This document shows positions 13,977-23,217 of a stretch of 24,310 nt of DNA, piece after piece. Both the position numbers and the translations under genes were made by a program. Numbering within the stretch: the stretch's first letter is position 1; every line of letters begins with the position of its first letter. The notes under the pieces are model-generated. The model did not search any database. It saw nothing but the letters and a program-made list of their open reading frames with translations, and was not told the DNA's origin. Source of the DNA: Pseudomonadota bacterium (GTDB lineage Bacteria > Pseudomonadota > Gammaproteobacteria > Xanthomonadales > Xanthomonadaceae); assembly GCA_023444765.1 (NCBI GenBank), contig JAEXLY010000218.1, positions 1-24,310 on the forward strand. The letters run 5' to 3'.

Positions 13977-16529
13977 ATGTCGTCCGCACCCCCACTCCTC
14001 GGCGACGCCGTCGCCTCCGCCGCGTCTTCCGTGCTGGCTGCACTGGAGCCGGCGGCCAGCACCCGTGTCCACAAGTTCGGCGGCAGCAGCGTGGCCGACG
14101 CCCAGCGCATCCGTGCGCTCGGCGCGCTGGTCGACGACGGCGCGGAGGTCTGCGTGGTGGTGGTGTCGGCGATGGCAGGCACCACCAATGCGCTGGTGGC
14201 GATGGCCGCCCAGGCGGCCTCGGGCCAGGACTGGAGCGGCGAGTGGTCGGCGTTGCACGAACGCCACCTCGAGGCGGCGCTGGCCATCGACCCCGATGGC
14301 CGCCACGGCCTGCGCGACGCCATCGCCCGCGATTTCGAGTCCCTGCGCGACGACCTGCTGGCCCTGGGCGCAGCCACCGGGGACAGCGCACCGCTGGTCG
14401 CGCAGGTGCACGGCCTGGGCGAACTGGTGTCCTCGCGCATGGTGCAGGCCGCGCTGGGCGGCGAAGCCGGCGGCTGGCAGCGGCTGGATGCGCGCGAGGT
14501 CCTGGTCGTGCATCCGGGCGAGATGGGCGTGGGCGTGGACTGGGACGCCTCGCGCGAGCGCTTCGCCGACTGGCGCGCACGCCGCATGCCCGCGCGCGTC
14601 GTGGTCACCGGTTTCATCGCCAGGGACGCCGATGGCCGCAGCACCACGCTGGGACGCAACGGCAGCGACTACTCGGCCGCGATCTTCGCCAACCTGTTCG
14701 ATGCCGGCGAACTGCTGATCTGGACCGATGTCGACGGCGTGCTGTCGGCCGACCCGAGGCTGGTACCCGATGCCATGGTGCTGCCGACCATGTCCTATGC
14801 CGAGGCCTGCGAGCTGGCCTATTTCGGGGCCAAGGTGCTGCATCCGCAGACCATGGCGCCGGTACAGTCGCGCGGCATCCCGCTGTGCATCCGCAACACG
14901 CTCAACCCGTCCGCGCCCGGCACCTGGATCCTGGCCGAGAACCCGCCCGGAGACGCCGATCTCTCGCCGGTCAAGGGTCTGACCATCGTGCGCGAGATGG
15001 CGGTGCTGGAGCTGGCCGGCAATGCCATGGTGGGGGTGCCGGGTACGGCGGAGAAGCTGTTCGCGGCGCTGCACCGGGCCGGGGTGTCGGTGGTGATGAT
15101 CTCGCAGGGCTCGTCGGAACACTCGATCTGCTGCGTGATCCGCGACAGCCAGGCCGAGCGCGCGCGTGTCGCGGTCGAGGCGGCGTTCGCCGGCGCCATC
15201 GCCGACACCCAGGCCCAGGACGTGCACGTGACCCGCGACATCGCCATCCTCGCCGCGGTCGGCGACGGCATGGTCGGCATCCCGGGCGTCGCCGCGCGCC
15301 TGTTCGCGGCGCTGGCGCAGGCGCGGGTGAACATCCGCGCGATCGCCCAGGGCGCCAGCGAGCGCAACATTTCGGTGGCCATTGCCGACACGGACGCCAC
15401 CCGGGCCCTGCGCGCGGCGCATTCGGCGTTCTGGCTGTCGCCGCAGACGGTGTCGGTCGGGCTGATCGGGCCCGGCCAGGTCGGACGCGCGCTGCTGTCG
15501 CAGATGGCGGCGGTGCTGCCGCGCCTGCGCGCCACCTCGCAGGTGGACCTGCGCCTGCGCGGCATCGCCAACAGCGGCTACATGGCGCTGGACCACTTCG
15601 CCATCCATCCAGACGAGGCGACCTCGCGCCTGACGGGCATGACCACGCAGGCCTTCGACGCCTGCGCCTTCGCTGCGCACATCCGCGCCGAGCACATCCC
15701 GCACGCCCTGATCGTGGACTGCAGCGGCAGCGACGCGATCGCGCGCCACTATCCGGCCTGGCTTGCCGCGGGCATCCACATCGTCACCCCCAGCAAGCAT
15801 GCCGGCAGCGGCGACTGGACCCGCTACGTCGCCATCCGCGAGGCCCAGCGCGGCGGCAGCCGCTTCATGTACGAAGCGACCGTCGGCGCCGGCCTTCCGG
15901 TGATCAGCACCCTGCGCAACCTGCTCGACACCGGCGATACCGTCCTGGCCATCGACGGCATGCTGTCGGGCACGCTGGCCTGGCTGTTCAACAGCTTCGA
16001 CGGCAGCCGCCCGTTCTCGGCGCTGGTGCGCGAGGCACGGGAGCTCGGCTACACCGAACCCGATCCACGCGACGATCTCTCCGGCCTGGACGTGGCGCGC
16101 AAGCTGGTGATCCTCGCGCGCGAGGCCGGACGCGAACTCTCGCTGGACGATGTCGCGATCGAAAGCCTGGTTCCCGAGGCGCTGCGCGACGTACCGCGCG
16201 ACGAGTTCCTGGCGCGGCTCGAGGAGCTTGACGCGCCGATGCAGTCGCGGCTCGACGCCGCCCGCGCGCAGGGCCGGCAGCTGCGCCACATCGCGCACCT
16301 GTCGGCCGACGGCGCCCGCGTGGGCGTGGTCGCCCTGCCCGACGCGCACGCGTGTTGCCATACGCGACTGACCGACAACCTGGTGCAGTTCACCACCGGG
16401 CGCTACGCCGACAACCCGCTGGTGGTGCAAGGTCCCGGCGCCGGGCCCCAGGTCACCGCCGCGGGCGTCTTCGGCGACGTGCTGGCGATCGCGCATTCGC
16501 TCAGCACCGGGGTCGGCGTGCAGGCATGA
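13977..16529 (+). CDS. thrA: Bifunctional aspartokinase / homoserine dehydrogenase I
   Basis: Fused enzyme of 850 residues catalysing the first and third steps from aspartate to threonine: phosphorylation of aspartate, and NAD(P)H reduction of aspartate semialdehyde to homoserine. The aspartokinase part starts with KFGGSSV (residues 33-39) and contains GFIARDADGRSTTLGRNGSDYSA and WTDVDGVLSADPR. Central ACT regulatory domains follow (about 341-470, with GNAMVGVPGTAEKLFAALHRAGVSVVMISQGSSE and a second copy, GDGMVGIPGVAARLFAAL). The dehydrogenase has the nucleotide-binding GPGQVG (498-503) and catalytic-region motifs SKHAGSGDW and GMLSGTLAW. The ACT pair suggests feedback by threonine. GGAG lies about ten bases before the ATG. 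The stop overlaps the thrB start (ATGA). Confidence 0.97.
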   Translation: MSSAPPLLGDAVASAASSVLAALEPAASTRVHKFGGSSVADAQRIRALGALVDDGAEVCVVVVSAMAGTTNALVAMAAQAASGQDWSGEWSALHERHLEAALAIDPDGRHGLRDAIARDFESLRDDLLALGAATGDSAPLVAQVHGLGELVSSRMVQAALGGEAGGWQRLDAREVLVVHPGEMGVGVDWDASRERFADWRARRMPARVVVTGFIARDADGRSTTLGRNGSDYSAAIFANLFDAGELLIWTDVDGVLSADPRLVPDAMVLPTMSYAEACELAYFGAKVLHPQTMAPVQSRGIPLCIRNTLNPSAPGTWILAENPPGDADLSPVKGLTIVREMAVLELAGNAMVGVPGTAEKLFAALHRAGVSVVMISQGSSEHSICCVIRDSQAERARVAVEAAFAGAIADTQAQDVHVTRDIAILAAVGDGMVGIPGVAARLFAALAQARVNIRAIAQGASERNISVAIADTDATRALRAAHSAFWLSPQTVSVGLIGPGQVGRALLSQMAAVLPRLRATSQVDLRLRGIANSGYMALDHFAIHPDEATSRLTGMTTQAFDACAFAAHIRAEHIPHALIVDCSGSDAIARHYPAWLAAGIHIVTPSKHAGSGDWTRYVAIREAQRGGSRFMYEATVGAGLPVISTLRNLLDTGDTVLAIDGMLSGTLAWLFNSFDGSRPFSALVREARELGYTEPDPRDDLSGLDVARKLVILAREAGRELSLDDVAIESLVPEALRDVPRDEFLARLEELDAPMQSRLDAARAQGRQLRHIAHLSADGARVGVVALPDAHACCHTRLTDNLVQFTTGRYADNPLVVQGPGAGPQVTAAGVFGDVLAIAHSLSTGVGVQA

Positions 16530-17482
16530 GCGCAACCGTCCGCGCATTCGCCCCCGCCAGCGTCGGCAACATCGGCGTGGGCTTCGACCTCCTTGGGCAT
16601 GCCGTCGCCGGCCCCCGCGACGTGGCGGCTGTGCGGCGCATCGACGAACCGCAGGTGCGCATCGAGACCATCGACGGCGACATCGCCGGCGTCGAAGGGC
16701 TGCCGCTGGATGCGGAACGCAACACCGCCGGCGGCGCCCTGATCGCGCTGCGCCAGCACCTGGGCCTGCCGTTCGGCTTCGCGCTGTCGCTGCACAAGGG
16801 AATCCCGCTCGGTTCCGGGCTCGGCGGTTCGGCCGCCTCCTGCGTCGCCGCTCTGGTCGCGGCCAACGCCCTGCTCGATGCGCCGCTGCCGCGCGAGGCC
16901 CTGTACGGTTTCGCCCTGGAGGGCGAGGCGCTCTCCAGCGGCAGCCGCCACGGCGACAACGTGGCGCCGATGCTGCTGGGCGGCGTCACGGTGGCCACCG
17001 CCACGCGCGCCTTGCGCATGGAGGTTCCGGCATGGCTGCACGCGGTGGTGGTGCATCCGGACCAGATGCTGGAGACGCGCCGCTCGCGGGAGGTCCTGGC
17101 CGCGCCGTATCCGCTGCATGCGCTGGTCGAACAGAGCGCGCACCTGGCGCAGTTCCTGCTCGGACTGCAGCGCGGCGATCCGGAGCTGATCCGCGACGGG
17201 CTGCGCGACGTGCTGGTGGAGCCGCGGCGCGCGCCGCTGATCCCCGGCTTCGCCGCGGTCAAGTCGGCCGCACTGGACCACGGCGCACTGGGCTCGAGCA
17301 TCTCCGGCGGCGGCCCCAGCGTCTTCGCCTGGTTCGCGTCGAGGGAGGCCGCGGTGCGCGCGGCGCCGGCGATGCGGCAGGCTTTCGTCGGGGCGGGCTT
17401 CGATGCGCGCGCCTACATCACGCCGGTGGATGCGCCGCGGGCCGATGTCCTGGCGGACCACGACAGCGGCAAGGCGGCATAG
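16526..17482 (+). CDS. thrB: Homoserine kinase
   Basis: GHMP-family kinase of 318 residues that phosphorylates homoserine with ATP, the fourth step to threonine. It opens with VRAFAPASVGNIGVGFDLLGHAV, the conserved ThrB start, and carries the GHMP phosphate-binding loop PLGSGLGGSAAS (residues 94-105), then SRHGDNVAPMLLGG and the C-terminal GSSISGGGPSVFAW. The start is fixed by the 4-bp ATGA overlap with thrA, which implies translational coupling. Longer frames upstream are out of phase with the real gene structure. thrC follows after 58 bp. Confidence 0.97.
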   Translation: MSATVRAFAPASVGNIGVGFDLLGHAVAGPRDVAAVRRIDEPQVRIETIDGDIAGVEGLPLDAERNTAGGALIALRQHLGLPFGFALSLHKGIPLGSGLGGSAASCVAALVAANALLDAPLPREALYGFALEGEALSSGSRHGDNVAPMLLGGVTVATATRALRMEVPAWLHAVVVHPDQMLETRRSREVLAAPYPLHALVEQSAHLAQFLLGLQRGDPELIRDGLRDVLVEPRRAPLIPGFAAVKSAALDHGALGSSISGGGPSVFAWFASREAAVRAAPAMRQAFVGAGFDARAYITPVDAPRADVLADHDSGKAA

Positions 17483-17540
17483 GCCACCACGTCGTCCCAT
17501 CGGCGCACGCCAACCGACCCCTTGGAGGTCGCAATACACC

Positions 17541-18827
17541 ATGCAGTTCATCAGCACCCGCGGGCAGGTACCCCCCACCCCGATCGATTCCGCGCTGGTC
17601 GCGGGCCTGGCGCCCGACGGTGGGCTGTACGTGCCCGAGTCCATTCCCGCCGTCGATTTTTCCGCACCCGCGGCGCGCCTGTCGGACACCGCGCTGCGTA
17701 CGCTGGCGCCGTTCTTCGTGGACTCCGCGCTGCGCGGCCGGCTGGACGCCATCTGCACCGCGGCGTTCTCGTTCGACGCGCCGCTGCGGCCGCTGGCAGG
17801 CCCGGGCGACCACGTGCTGGAGCTCTTCCACGGCCCCACCGCCGCCTTCAAGGACTATGCCGCGCGCTTCCTGGCGCGGGCACTGGAAGGCCTGCGCGAT
17901 CCGGACGCGGCGCCCACCACGATCCTGGTCGCGACCTCCGGCGATACCGGCGCCGCGGTGGCGGCCGCGTTCCATCTCCGCCCCGGCTTCCGCGTGGTGA
18001 TCCTGTATCCGGAAGGCAAGGTGTCCCCGCGCCAGGCGCACGGGCTGGGCTGCTGGGGCGACAACATCGCCGCCTTCCGCGTGGAGGGCAGTTTCGACGA
18101 CTGCCAGCGGCTGGCCAAGCAGGCGTTGTCCGACGATGCGCTGCGCGCCCGCGTGCCGCTGGGCTCGGCCAACAGCATCAGCCTGGGCCGGCTGCTGCCG
18201 CAGGCGGCGTACTACGCGCATGCCGCCAGCCATTTCCATGCCGCGCACGGGCGGGAGCTGAACTTCATCGTGCCGACGGGCAACCTCGGCAACGCCAGCG
18301 CCGCCTTCGTCGCACGCAGCATGGGCGCGCCGGTCGGCGAGATCCGCCTGGCGTGCAATGCCAACGACACCCTGCCGCGCTACTTCGCCGGCGGCGACTA
18401 CGCGCAGCAAGCCACCCGCACCACCCTGGCCAACGCCATGGACGTGGGCGCCCCCAGCAATTTCGAACGCCTGCGCCACTGGCATGCCAGCGATGCGGCG
18501 CTGCGTGCGGGTTTCGTCGCGCGCGCTGTGGACGATGCCACGATCCGCGACGTGGTGGGCGAGGCCCCGGCGCGCCACGGCGTCATTGCCTGCCCGCACA
18601 CCGCGACCGCGCTCAAGCTGCTGCAGGAACTGCGCGCGGAAGGCGATGGACGCGACTGGGCGGTGGTGGCCACCGCGCATCCGGCGAAGTTCGAGAGCAT
18701 CGTCGAGCCACTGGTCGGCCACCCGGTGCCACCGCCGCCGGCGCTGGCCGAATGCCTGGCCAGACCCTCGCACGCGGAGGTGATGGCGGCAGATTACGAG
18801 ACACTGCGCGGGATACTGCAGCGCTGA
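17541..18827 (+). CDS. thrC: Threonine synthase
   Basis: Pyridoxal-phosphate enzyme of 428 residues converting O-phosphohomoserine to threonine. It starts MQFISTRGQVPPTPIDSALVAGLAPDGGLYVPE, typical of the class found in E. coli. The PLP lysine is in HGPTAAFKDYAAR (about Lys104). The phosphate-binding segments ATSGDTGAA and NFIVPTGNLGNASAA are intact, as are KVSPRQ and GSANSISLGRLLPQ. GGAGGT lies 11 bases before the ATG, a somewhat long spacing. It completes the thrA-thrB-thrC operon. Its stop codon is inside a perfect hairpin shared with the convergent pepP gene. Confidence 0.97.
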   Translation: MQFISTRGQVPPTPIDSALVAGLAPDGGLYVPESIPAVDFSAPAARLSDTALRTLAPFFVDSALRGRLDAICTAAFSFDAPLRPLAGPGDHVLELFHGPTAAFKDYAARFLARALEGLRDPDAAPTTILVATSGDTGAAVAAAFHLRPGFRVVILYPEGKVSPRQAHGLGCWGDNIAAFRVEGSFDDCQRLAKQALSDDALRARVPLGSANSISLGRLLPQAAYYAHAASHFHAAHGRELNFIVPTGNLGNASAAFVARSMGAPVGEIRLACNANDTLPRYFAGGDYAQQATRTTLANAMDVGAPSNFERLRHWHASDAALRAGFVARAVDDATIRDVVGEAPARHGVIACPHTATALKLLQELRAEGDGRDWAVVATAHPAKFESIVEPLVGHPVPPPPALAECLARPSHAEVMAADYETLRGILQR

Positions 18828-18846
18828 GCGACGGCGCGCTCAGCGC
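18821..18846. terminator. Hairpin shared by thrC and pepP 3' ends
   Basis: GCGCTGAGCG (18821-18830) and CGCTCAGCGC (18837-18846) form a perfect 10-bp stem with a 6-nt loop. The left arm includes the thrC stop TGA and the right arm the pepP stop. There is no T-run on either strand. It may protect or define the 3' ends of both convergent mRNAs. Confidence 0.6.
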
Positions 18847-20165
18847 GCCGCCATGAAAGCTTCGATCTCGTCGGCGCTGCGCGCCAGCCCGGCCGTGAGC
18901 ACTTCGTGGCCGTCGGCGGTGATCGCCACGTCGTCCTCGGTGCGGATGCCGATTCCGCGCCACTTCGCGGCCACGCTCGTGTCGTCGGCCGGGATATACA
19001 GACCCGGCTCGATGGTGAACACCATCCCCGGCTCGAGCAGGCGCGACTCGCCGTCGATGCGGTAGTCGCCCACGTCGTGCACGTCCAGTCCGATCCAGTG
19101 CCCGGTCTTGTGCCGGTAGTAGCGCTTGTAGCTCCCGTCCGCGATGGCTTTCTCCAGCCTGCCCTTGAGCAGGCCCAGGCGCAGCAGGCCTTCGGTCAGG
19201 GTGCGGACCGCGGCCTCGTGGCCGGCCTCGTAGGGCACGCCGGGTCGCGCCTGTTCCAGCGCCGCGGCATGGGCGGCGCCGCCCAGGTCGTGCAGCGCGC
19301 GCTGTGCCGGCGTAAAGCGCCCGTTGACCGGGAAGGTCCGCGTGATGTCGGCGGCATAGCCCCGATACTCGGCACCGGCGTCGACCAGCACCAGCTCGCC
19401 GTCGCGCGCCTGGCCGCGATTGGCGCGGTAGTGCAGCACGCAGGCGTTGGCGCCGGCGCCGACGATGCTCGAGTACGCCGGTTCGGCGTCGGCGGCGCGG
19501 AACACGCGTTCCAGCTCGGCTTGGAGCGCGTACTCGTGAACGCCCGGTCGGGCCGCGCGCATCGCCGCCTCGTGGGCATGGATGGTGATCCTCGCCGCCT
19601 GGCGCATCAGCCTGAGCTCGTCGCGCGACTTGAACAGGCGCATTTCGTCGAGCAGATGGCCCAGTTCGAGGAACTCGTGCGGTGGCTGCGCGCCCTGTCG
19701 CACCTGGGCCCGCACCCGGTTGAGCCAGCCGATCAGCTTGAGGTCGAACTCGGTGTCGCGGCCGAAGTGGTAGTAGACGCGGGTGCGCCCTTCGAGCAGT
19801 CCCGGCAGGATCTCGTCCAGGTCGTCGATGGGGTACGCATCGTCCATGCCGAAACCCTCGACCGCGCCCTCGGGTCCCGCGCGCGGCCCATCCCAGCCCT
19901 CGCGTTCGGGGTCGCGCTCGCGGCAGAACAGCAGGGTCTCGCCATGCCGGCGCCCCGGCACCAGCACCAGTACCGCCTCCGGCTCGGGAAAGCCGGTCAG
20001 GTACCACAGGTCCGAGTCCTGGCGATAGGGATAGTGGGTGTCGCGGCTGCGGATGCGCTCGGGCGCCGCCGGCAGCACGAGGATGGCGTCGTCCCCGGCC
20101 ATGCGCATCAGCTGGCGGCGGCGGCGCGCATAGGCCTGCGCGCCGATACCGGCGACCGGGCGCAT
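18840..20165 (-). CDS. pepP: Xaa-Pro aminopeptidase (aminopeptidase P)
   Basis: Cytoplasmic dimetal peptidase of 441 residues that removes the N-terminal residue when proline is second. An N-terminal creatinase-like domain (RDTHYPYRQDSDLWYLTGFPEPEA) precedes the pita-bread catalytic domain. All five metal ligands are identifiable: Asp262 (VDAGAEYRGY), Asp273 (AADITRTF), His356 (TGHWIGLDVHD), Glu386 (FTIEPGLY) and Glu410 (RTEDD), spaced almost exactly as in E. coli PepP. The start at 20165 (MRPVAGIGAQAYARRR) has GGAG about ten bases upstream. The ygfB homologue is upstream on the same strand, as in many gammaproteobacteria. The ubiH gene often found downstream is missing; the thr operon is there instead. 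Confidence 0.96.
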   Translation of the reverse strand: MRPVAGIGAQAYARRRRQLMRMAGDDAILVLPAAPERIRSRDTHYPYRQDSDLWYLTGFPEPEAVLVLVPGRRHGETLLFCRERDPEREGWDGPRAGPEGAVEGFGMDDAYPIDDLDEILPGLLEGRTRVYYHFGRDTEFDLKLIGWLNRVRAQVRQGAQPPHEFLELGHLLDEMRLFKSRDELRLMRQAARITIHAHEAAMRAARPGVHEYALQAELERVFRAADAEPAYSSIVGAGANACVLHYRANRGQARDGELVLVDAGAEYRGYAADITRTFPVNGRFTPAQRALHDLGGAAHAAALEQARPGVPYEAGHEAAVRTLTEGLLRLGLLKGRLEKAIADGSYKRYYRHKTGHWIGLDVHDVGDYRIDGESRLLEPGMVFTIEPGLYIPADDTSVAAKWRGIGIRTEDDVAITADGHEVLTAGLARSADEIEAFMAAR

Positions 20166-20278
20166 CAGCGAACCGCTCCGGCCGCGGTGGGCTCCGGGGA
20201 CGCGGAGGCGGCCTGGACGCACCTGCGGCGCTGCGCGCCGCGATCGGGAACGGAACCGGGTGCCATTGCCCGCGACGC

Positions 20279-20824
20279 CTAGTTCAGGCGGCCGCGATGA
20301 CGCGGACCCAGCGCGCAATCGCCGTGCAGCAACAGGACTGCGACGCGCACGTACTCTTCGATCTCGGCCAGCGCGTCCTCGTCCTCCTCGTCGCCGTCCT
20401 CCTCGGGCGCCGCGGCCGAGAGGCGGACCAGGTCGGCCAGCGCTTCCTCTCCCTCGGCCGACAGCGGCGGTTTCGATCCGGCCGCCAGGCCGAATCCACC
20501 GACGAAGCCGCGGCACCAGTCGAACAGGGCGCCGCTGCGCTCGTACAGGCTGGCTCCCTCGCCGGGCAGCAGCAGCTCGAAACCGAACTCCCGGTCCTCC
20601 AGCTGCGCCACGCTGGCCGCGCGCAGCCGGTCGAGCGGCTCGCCCTCGGCGACCGCCTCGATGTCGGCATCGGCCAGCACCCGCGCCAGCCAGTCGGGGC
20701 CGTCGCTGCCGCCGCCCGCCAGCCAGCCGCACAGAGCACCATGCAGTTCGCTCGCCCCGGTGCCCAGCTCGCGGCTGCGACTGGCCGACTCGACTTCCTG
20801 CAGGGACGGCAAGGCTGGGGACAC
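20279..20824 (-). CDS. ygfB: UPF0149 family protein (YgfB-like)
   Basis: Acidic protein of 181 residues of the YgfB/YecA (UPF0149) family. Recognisable pieces are GTGASELHGALCGWLAGG, GALFDWCRGFVGGFGLAAG and the C-terminal AEIEEYVRVAVLLLH, with an EEDGDEEDEDALAE acidic stretch before it. The molecular role is not firmly known in this organism; in Pseudomonas, YgfB has been linked to regulation of beta-lactam resistance genes. I chose the GTG at 20824 (SPALPSLQEVESASRS), which has GGAT about eight bases upstream. A longer frame begins at 20896 but its added residues look non-coding. pepP follows after 113 bp. Confidence 0.85.
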   Translation of the reverse strand: MSPALPSLQEVESASRSRELGTGASELHGALCGWLAGGGSDGPDWLARVLADADIEAVAEGEPLDRLRAASVAQLEDREFGFELLLPGEGASLYERSGALFDWCRGFVGGFGLAAGSKPPLSAEGEEALADLVRLSAAAPEEDGDEEDEDALAEIEEYVRVAVLLLHGDCALGPRHRGRLN

Positions 20825-20912
20825 GGGCGTTATCCGGGTTGGGGAGGCCAAGTCTAGAACGTCGACGGAGCCGCTGCATGCACGCCCCCGTCGCATGCAT
20901 GACCTTTCGCGC

Positions 20913-20942
20913 TTGTTGCGGGCCGGCGCGGCCGCCTACACT
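20913..20942 (+). promoter_or_regulatory. Candidate promoter of the GGDEF-EAL gene
   Basis: TTGTTG (20913-20918), 18-bp spacer, TACACT (20937-20942). The start point would be near 20949, about 30 nt before the GTG at 20980. It is the best pair in the ygfB/GGDEF-EAL divergent region. Confidence 0.4.
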
Positions 20943-20979
20943 CGACCGGTCGACGAATGCTGCGCGCAGGGGTCTCCGC

Positions 20980-23187
20980 GTGACGACAAATCCGGGGGAT
21001 CTCCAGCTCATTGGCGCGGCCGCCACCGTGTCGGTGCTGCTGGTCGCGCTGGTGGTCCTGATCCTGCGCCGTCGCCAGAGCGAGCGCTCCTACATCGCGC
21101 GCCTGCGCGACCGCGAAGAGCGTCTGAAGCTCGCGCTGTGGGCCACGGGCGAGCGCTACTGGGACTACGAGGTGGCCAGCGGCCGGGTCAATCGCCTGGC
21201 GCTGGACTCGCACGAGGAACCCGGCGGGCAACTGGACGAGGACGTGGTCGACCTCGGCGCCATCATCCATCCCGACGACCTGCCGATGGCGCGGCAGCGC
21301 ATCGACGACTACCTCGCGGGCGAGACCGACAGTTTCCTGGCCGAGCTGCGCATCGAGCGCGGCGGTGAGTGGGTGTGGATGCGCGCGCGCGGCCGGGCTG
21401 TGGCCAGGGACGCCCACGGCAGGATCCTGCGCATCGCGGGTACCGCGCTCAACATCACCGGCACGCGCGCGGCCGAGCGCGAGCTGCGCATCTCCAGCGA
21501 GGTGCTGCGCAGCATGAACGAAGCGGTGGTGGTGATCGACCGCAACTTCGATTTCGTGTCCGTCAACCCGGCCTTCCTGCGCATGACCGGGTACGACGAG
21601 GAGGAGGTGATCGGGCGCAACTCCAGCATCCTCGACAGCCTGCAGCACGACAGCGCGTTCTACCAGCACATCCGCGAGCAGATCCGGCGCAAGGGCCGCT
21701 GGACCGGCGAAATCTGGCAGCGGCGCAAGGACGGGGAGGAGTTCCTCTGCCAGATCGAGTCGAGCCCGGTCCACGACAAGAACGGACAGCTGATCCTGTA
21801 CGTGATCGTGCTCAACGACATCACCCAGCAGAAGCGCGCCGAGCAGGAGCTGCGCTACCTGGCCAATTTCGACACGCTGACCAACCTGCCCAACCGCTCG
21901 CTGCTGTCCGAACGCCTGTCGCGCGCGATCGTGCGCGCCCACCGCGAGGACAACCGCATCGCGGTGCTGTTCCTCGACCTCGACCGCTTCAAGGACGTCA
22001 ACGATTCGCTGGGACACGCCGCCGGCGACCGGATCCTGCGCGCCGCCGCGGCCCGGCTGCAGCAGACGGTAGGCGTGCATCACACCGTCGCGCGCCTGGG
22101 CGGCGACGAATTCACCGTGGTGCTGGAGAACCTGGACACCCCGGACGACGCCGAGCGGGTGGCGCGCGAGATCATCATGGCGTTCGAGGCGCCGCTGCTG
22201 CTCGACGACCGGCGCGAGATCGCGATCTCGCCCTCGATCGGCATCAGCCTCTATCCCGACCATGCGCATGTCCCGACCGAACTGCTGAAGCAGGCCGATA
22301 CGGCCATGTACCAGGCCAAGGCCGCCGGACGTCGCACGTTCATGCGCTACGACGACGCCATGGACGTGGTGGTGCGCCAGCGCGCGACCATCTCCGGCGC
22401 GCTGCGCAAGGTACTCGACCGTGGCGAACTGCGTCTGGTGTTCCAGCCGCAGATGGCGCTTGCGCAGGGGCGCATCACCGGAGTGGAGGCCCTGTTGCGC
22501 TGGCACAGCGACGAACACGGCGAGATCGCGCCCGCCGACTTCATCCCGATGGCGGAGGAAAGCGGCCTGATCCTGGAGATCGGCGAATGGGTACTGCGCG
22601 AAGCCTGCCTGACCCTGCAGCGCTGGCGCCAGCACGGCCTGACCGACCTCACCGTCTCGGTCAACGTCTCGGTGCTGCAACTGCTGCGCGGCGACTTCCC
22701 CGAGGTGGTGAGCCGGGTACTCGCGGACATCGACCTGCCGCCCAGCGCCCTGGAACTGGAGCTGACCGAAAGTGTGCTGATGGCCAACGCCGAGCACACC
22801 GCCGCGAAGCTGCAGGCGTTCCGCGAACTGGGGGTGTCCCTGGCGATCGATGATTTCGGCACCGGCTACTCCTCGCTGGCCTACCTCAAGCGCCTGCCGA
22901 TCACCACGATCAAGATCGACAAGGCCTTCATCGGCGACCTCACCCACGACCCGGAAGACGCGGCGATCACCAGTACGGTGATCACCATGGCCCATTCGCT
23001 GGGCCTGAACGTCGTGGCCGAAGGGGTGGAGACCGATGCCCAGGTCCAGTTCCTGCGCGACCACCGCTGCGACGAGATCCAGGGCTTCTGGCTGGCGCGG
23101 CCGCTCGAGGCCCATGCCTGCATGGCCTTCATCCGCAACTGGCGTCCCGCCGCGGCGCCGGCCGCCGCGCCCCTGGCCGCGCCTTGA
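20980..23187 (+). CDS. Membrane PAS-GGDEF-EAL cyclic-di-GMP protein
   Basis: Protein of 735 residues that probably makes and/or breaks cyclic-di-GMP. Parts in order: one N-terminal membrane helix (about 10-30), a PAS-like domain (about 45-165, with ATGERYWDYEVASGRV and HPDDLPMARQRI), a second PAS (about 170-290, VVVIDRNFDFVSVNPAFLRMTGY), a GGDEF domain (NFDTLTNLPNRSLL, GGDEF at 374-378) and an EAL domain. The GGDEF active site is intact. No RxxD inhibitory site precedes it; residues 365-368 are Gly-Val-His-His. The EAL part keeps EAL (503-505), ELELTES, DDFGTGYSSL, IKIDKAF and VAEGVE, so phosphodiesterase activity is likely. The GTG start at 20980 has AGGGG seven bases upstream. It sits inside the otherwise conserved ygfB-zapA neighbourhood. 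Confidence 0.93.
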   Translation: MTTNPGDLQLIGAAATVSVLLVALVVLILRRRQSERSYIARLRDREERLKLALWATGERYWDYEVASGRVNRLALDSHEEPGGQLDEDVVDLGAIIHPDDLPMARQRIDDYLAGETDSFLAELRIERGGEWVWMRARGRAVARDAHGRILRIAGTALNITGTRAAERELRISSEVLRSMNEAVVVIDRNFDFVSVNPAFLRMTGYDEEEVIGRNSSILDSLQHDSAFYQHIREQIRRKGRWTGEIWQRRKDGEEFLCQIESSPVHDKNGQLILYVIVLNDITQQKRAEQELRYLANFDTLTNLPNRSLLSERLSRAIVRAHREDNRIAVLFLDLDRFKDVNDSLGHAAGDRILRAAAARLQQTVGVHHTVARLGGDEFTVVLENLDTPDDAERVAREIIMAFEAPLLLDDRREIAISPSIGISLYPDHAHVPTELLKQADTAMYQAKAAGRRTFMRYDDAMDVVVRQRATISGALRKVLDRGELRLVFQPQMALAQGRITGVEALLRWHSDEHGEIAPADFIPMAEESGLILEIGEWVLREACLTLQRWRQHGLTDLTVSVNVSVLQLLRGDFPEVVSRVLADIDLPPSALELELTESVLMANAEHTAAKLQAFRELGVSLAIDDFGTGYSSLAYLKRLPITTIKIDKAFIGDLTHDPEDAAITSTVITMAHSLGLNVVAEGVETDAQVQFLRDHRCDEIQGFWLARPLEAHACMAFIRNWRPAAAPAAAPLAAP

Positions 23188-23211
23188 CCGCCCCGCGCGG
23201 CCTGCTATCGT
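23184..23211 (+). promoter_or_regulatory. Candidate promoter for a leaderless zapB-like/zapA mRNA
   Basis: TTGACC (23184-23189, overlapping the stop codon of the GGDEF-EAL gene), 16-bp spacer, TATCGT (23206-23211). The expected start point, seven bases on, is the A of the ATG at 23218. No Shine-Dalgarno precedes that ATG, which fits a leaderless transcript. Confidence 0.45.
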
Positions 23212-23217
23212 GCCGCC

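Noticed and set aside
12588..16547. 1319-codon open frame on minus covering the thr operon antisense
   Set aside because: Only its 3' part (12588-13391) is a real gene, with a GTG start, Shine-Dalgarno and signal peptide. The rest is the antisense shadow of thrA produced by high GC; its composition is Arg/Gly/Ala/His-rich with no domain.
20875..20900. Two GCATGC-type palindromes between ygfB and the GGDEF-EAL gene
   Set aside because: Short, common in high-GC DNA, and the spacing does not match a whole number of helical turns. Not enough to call an operator.
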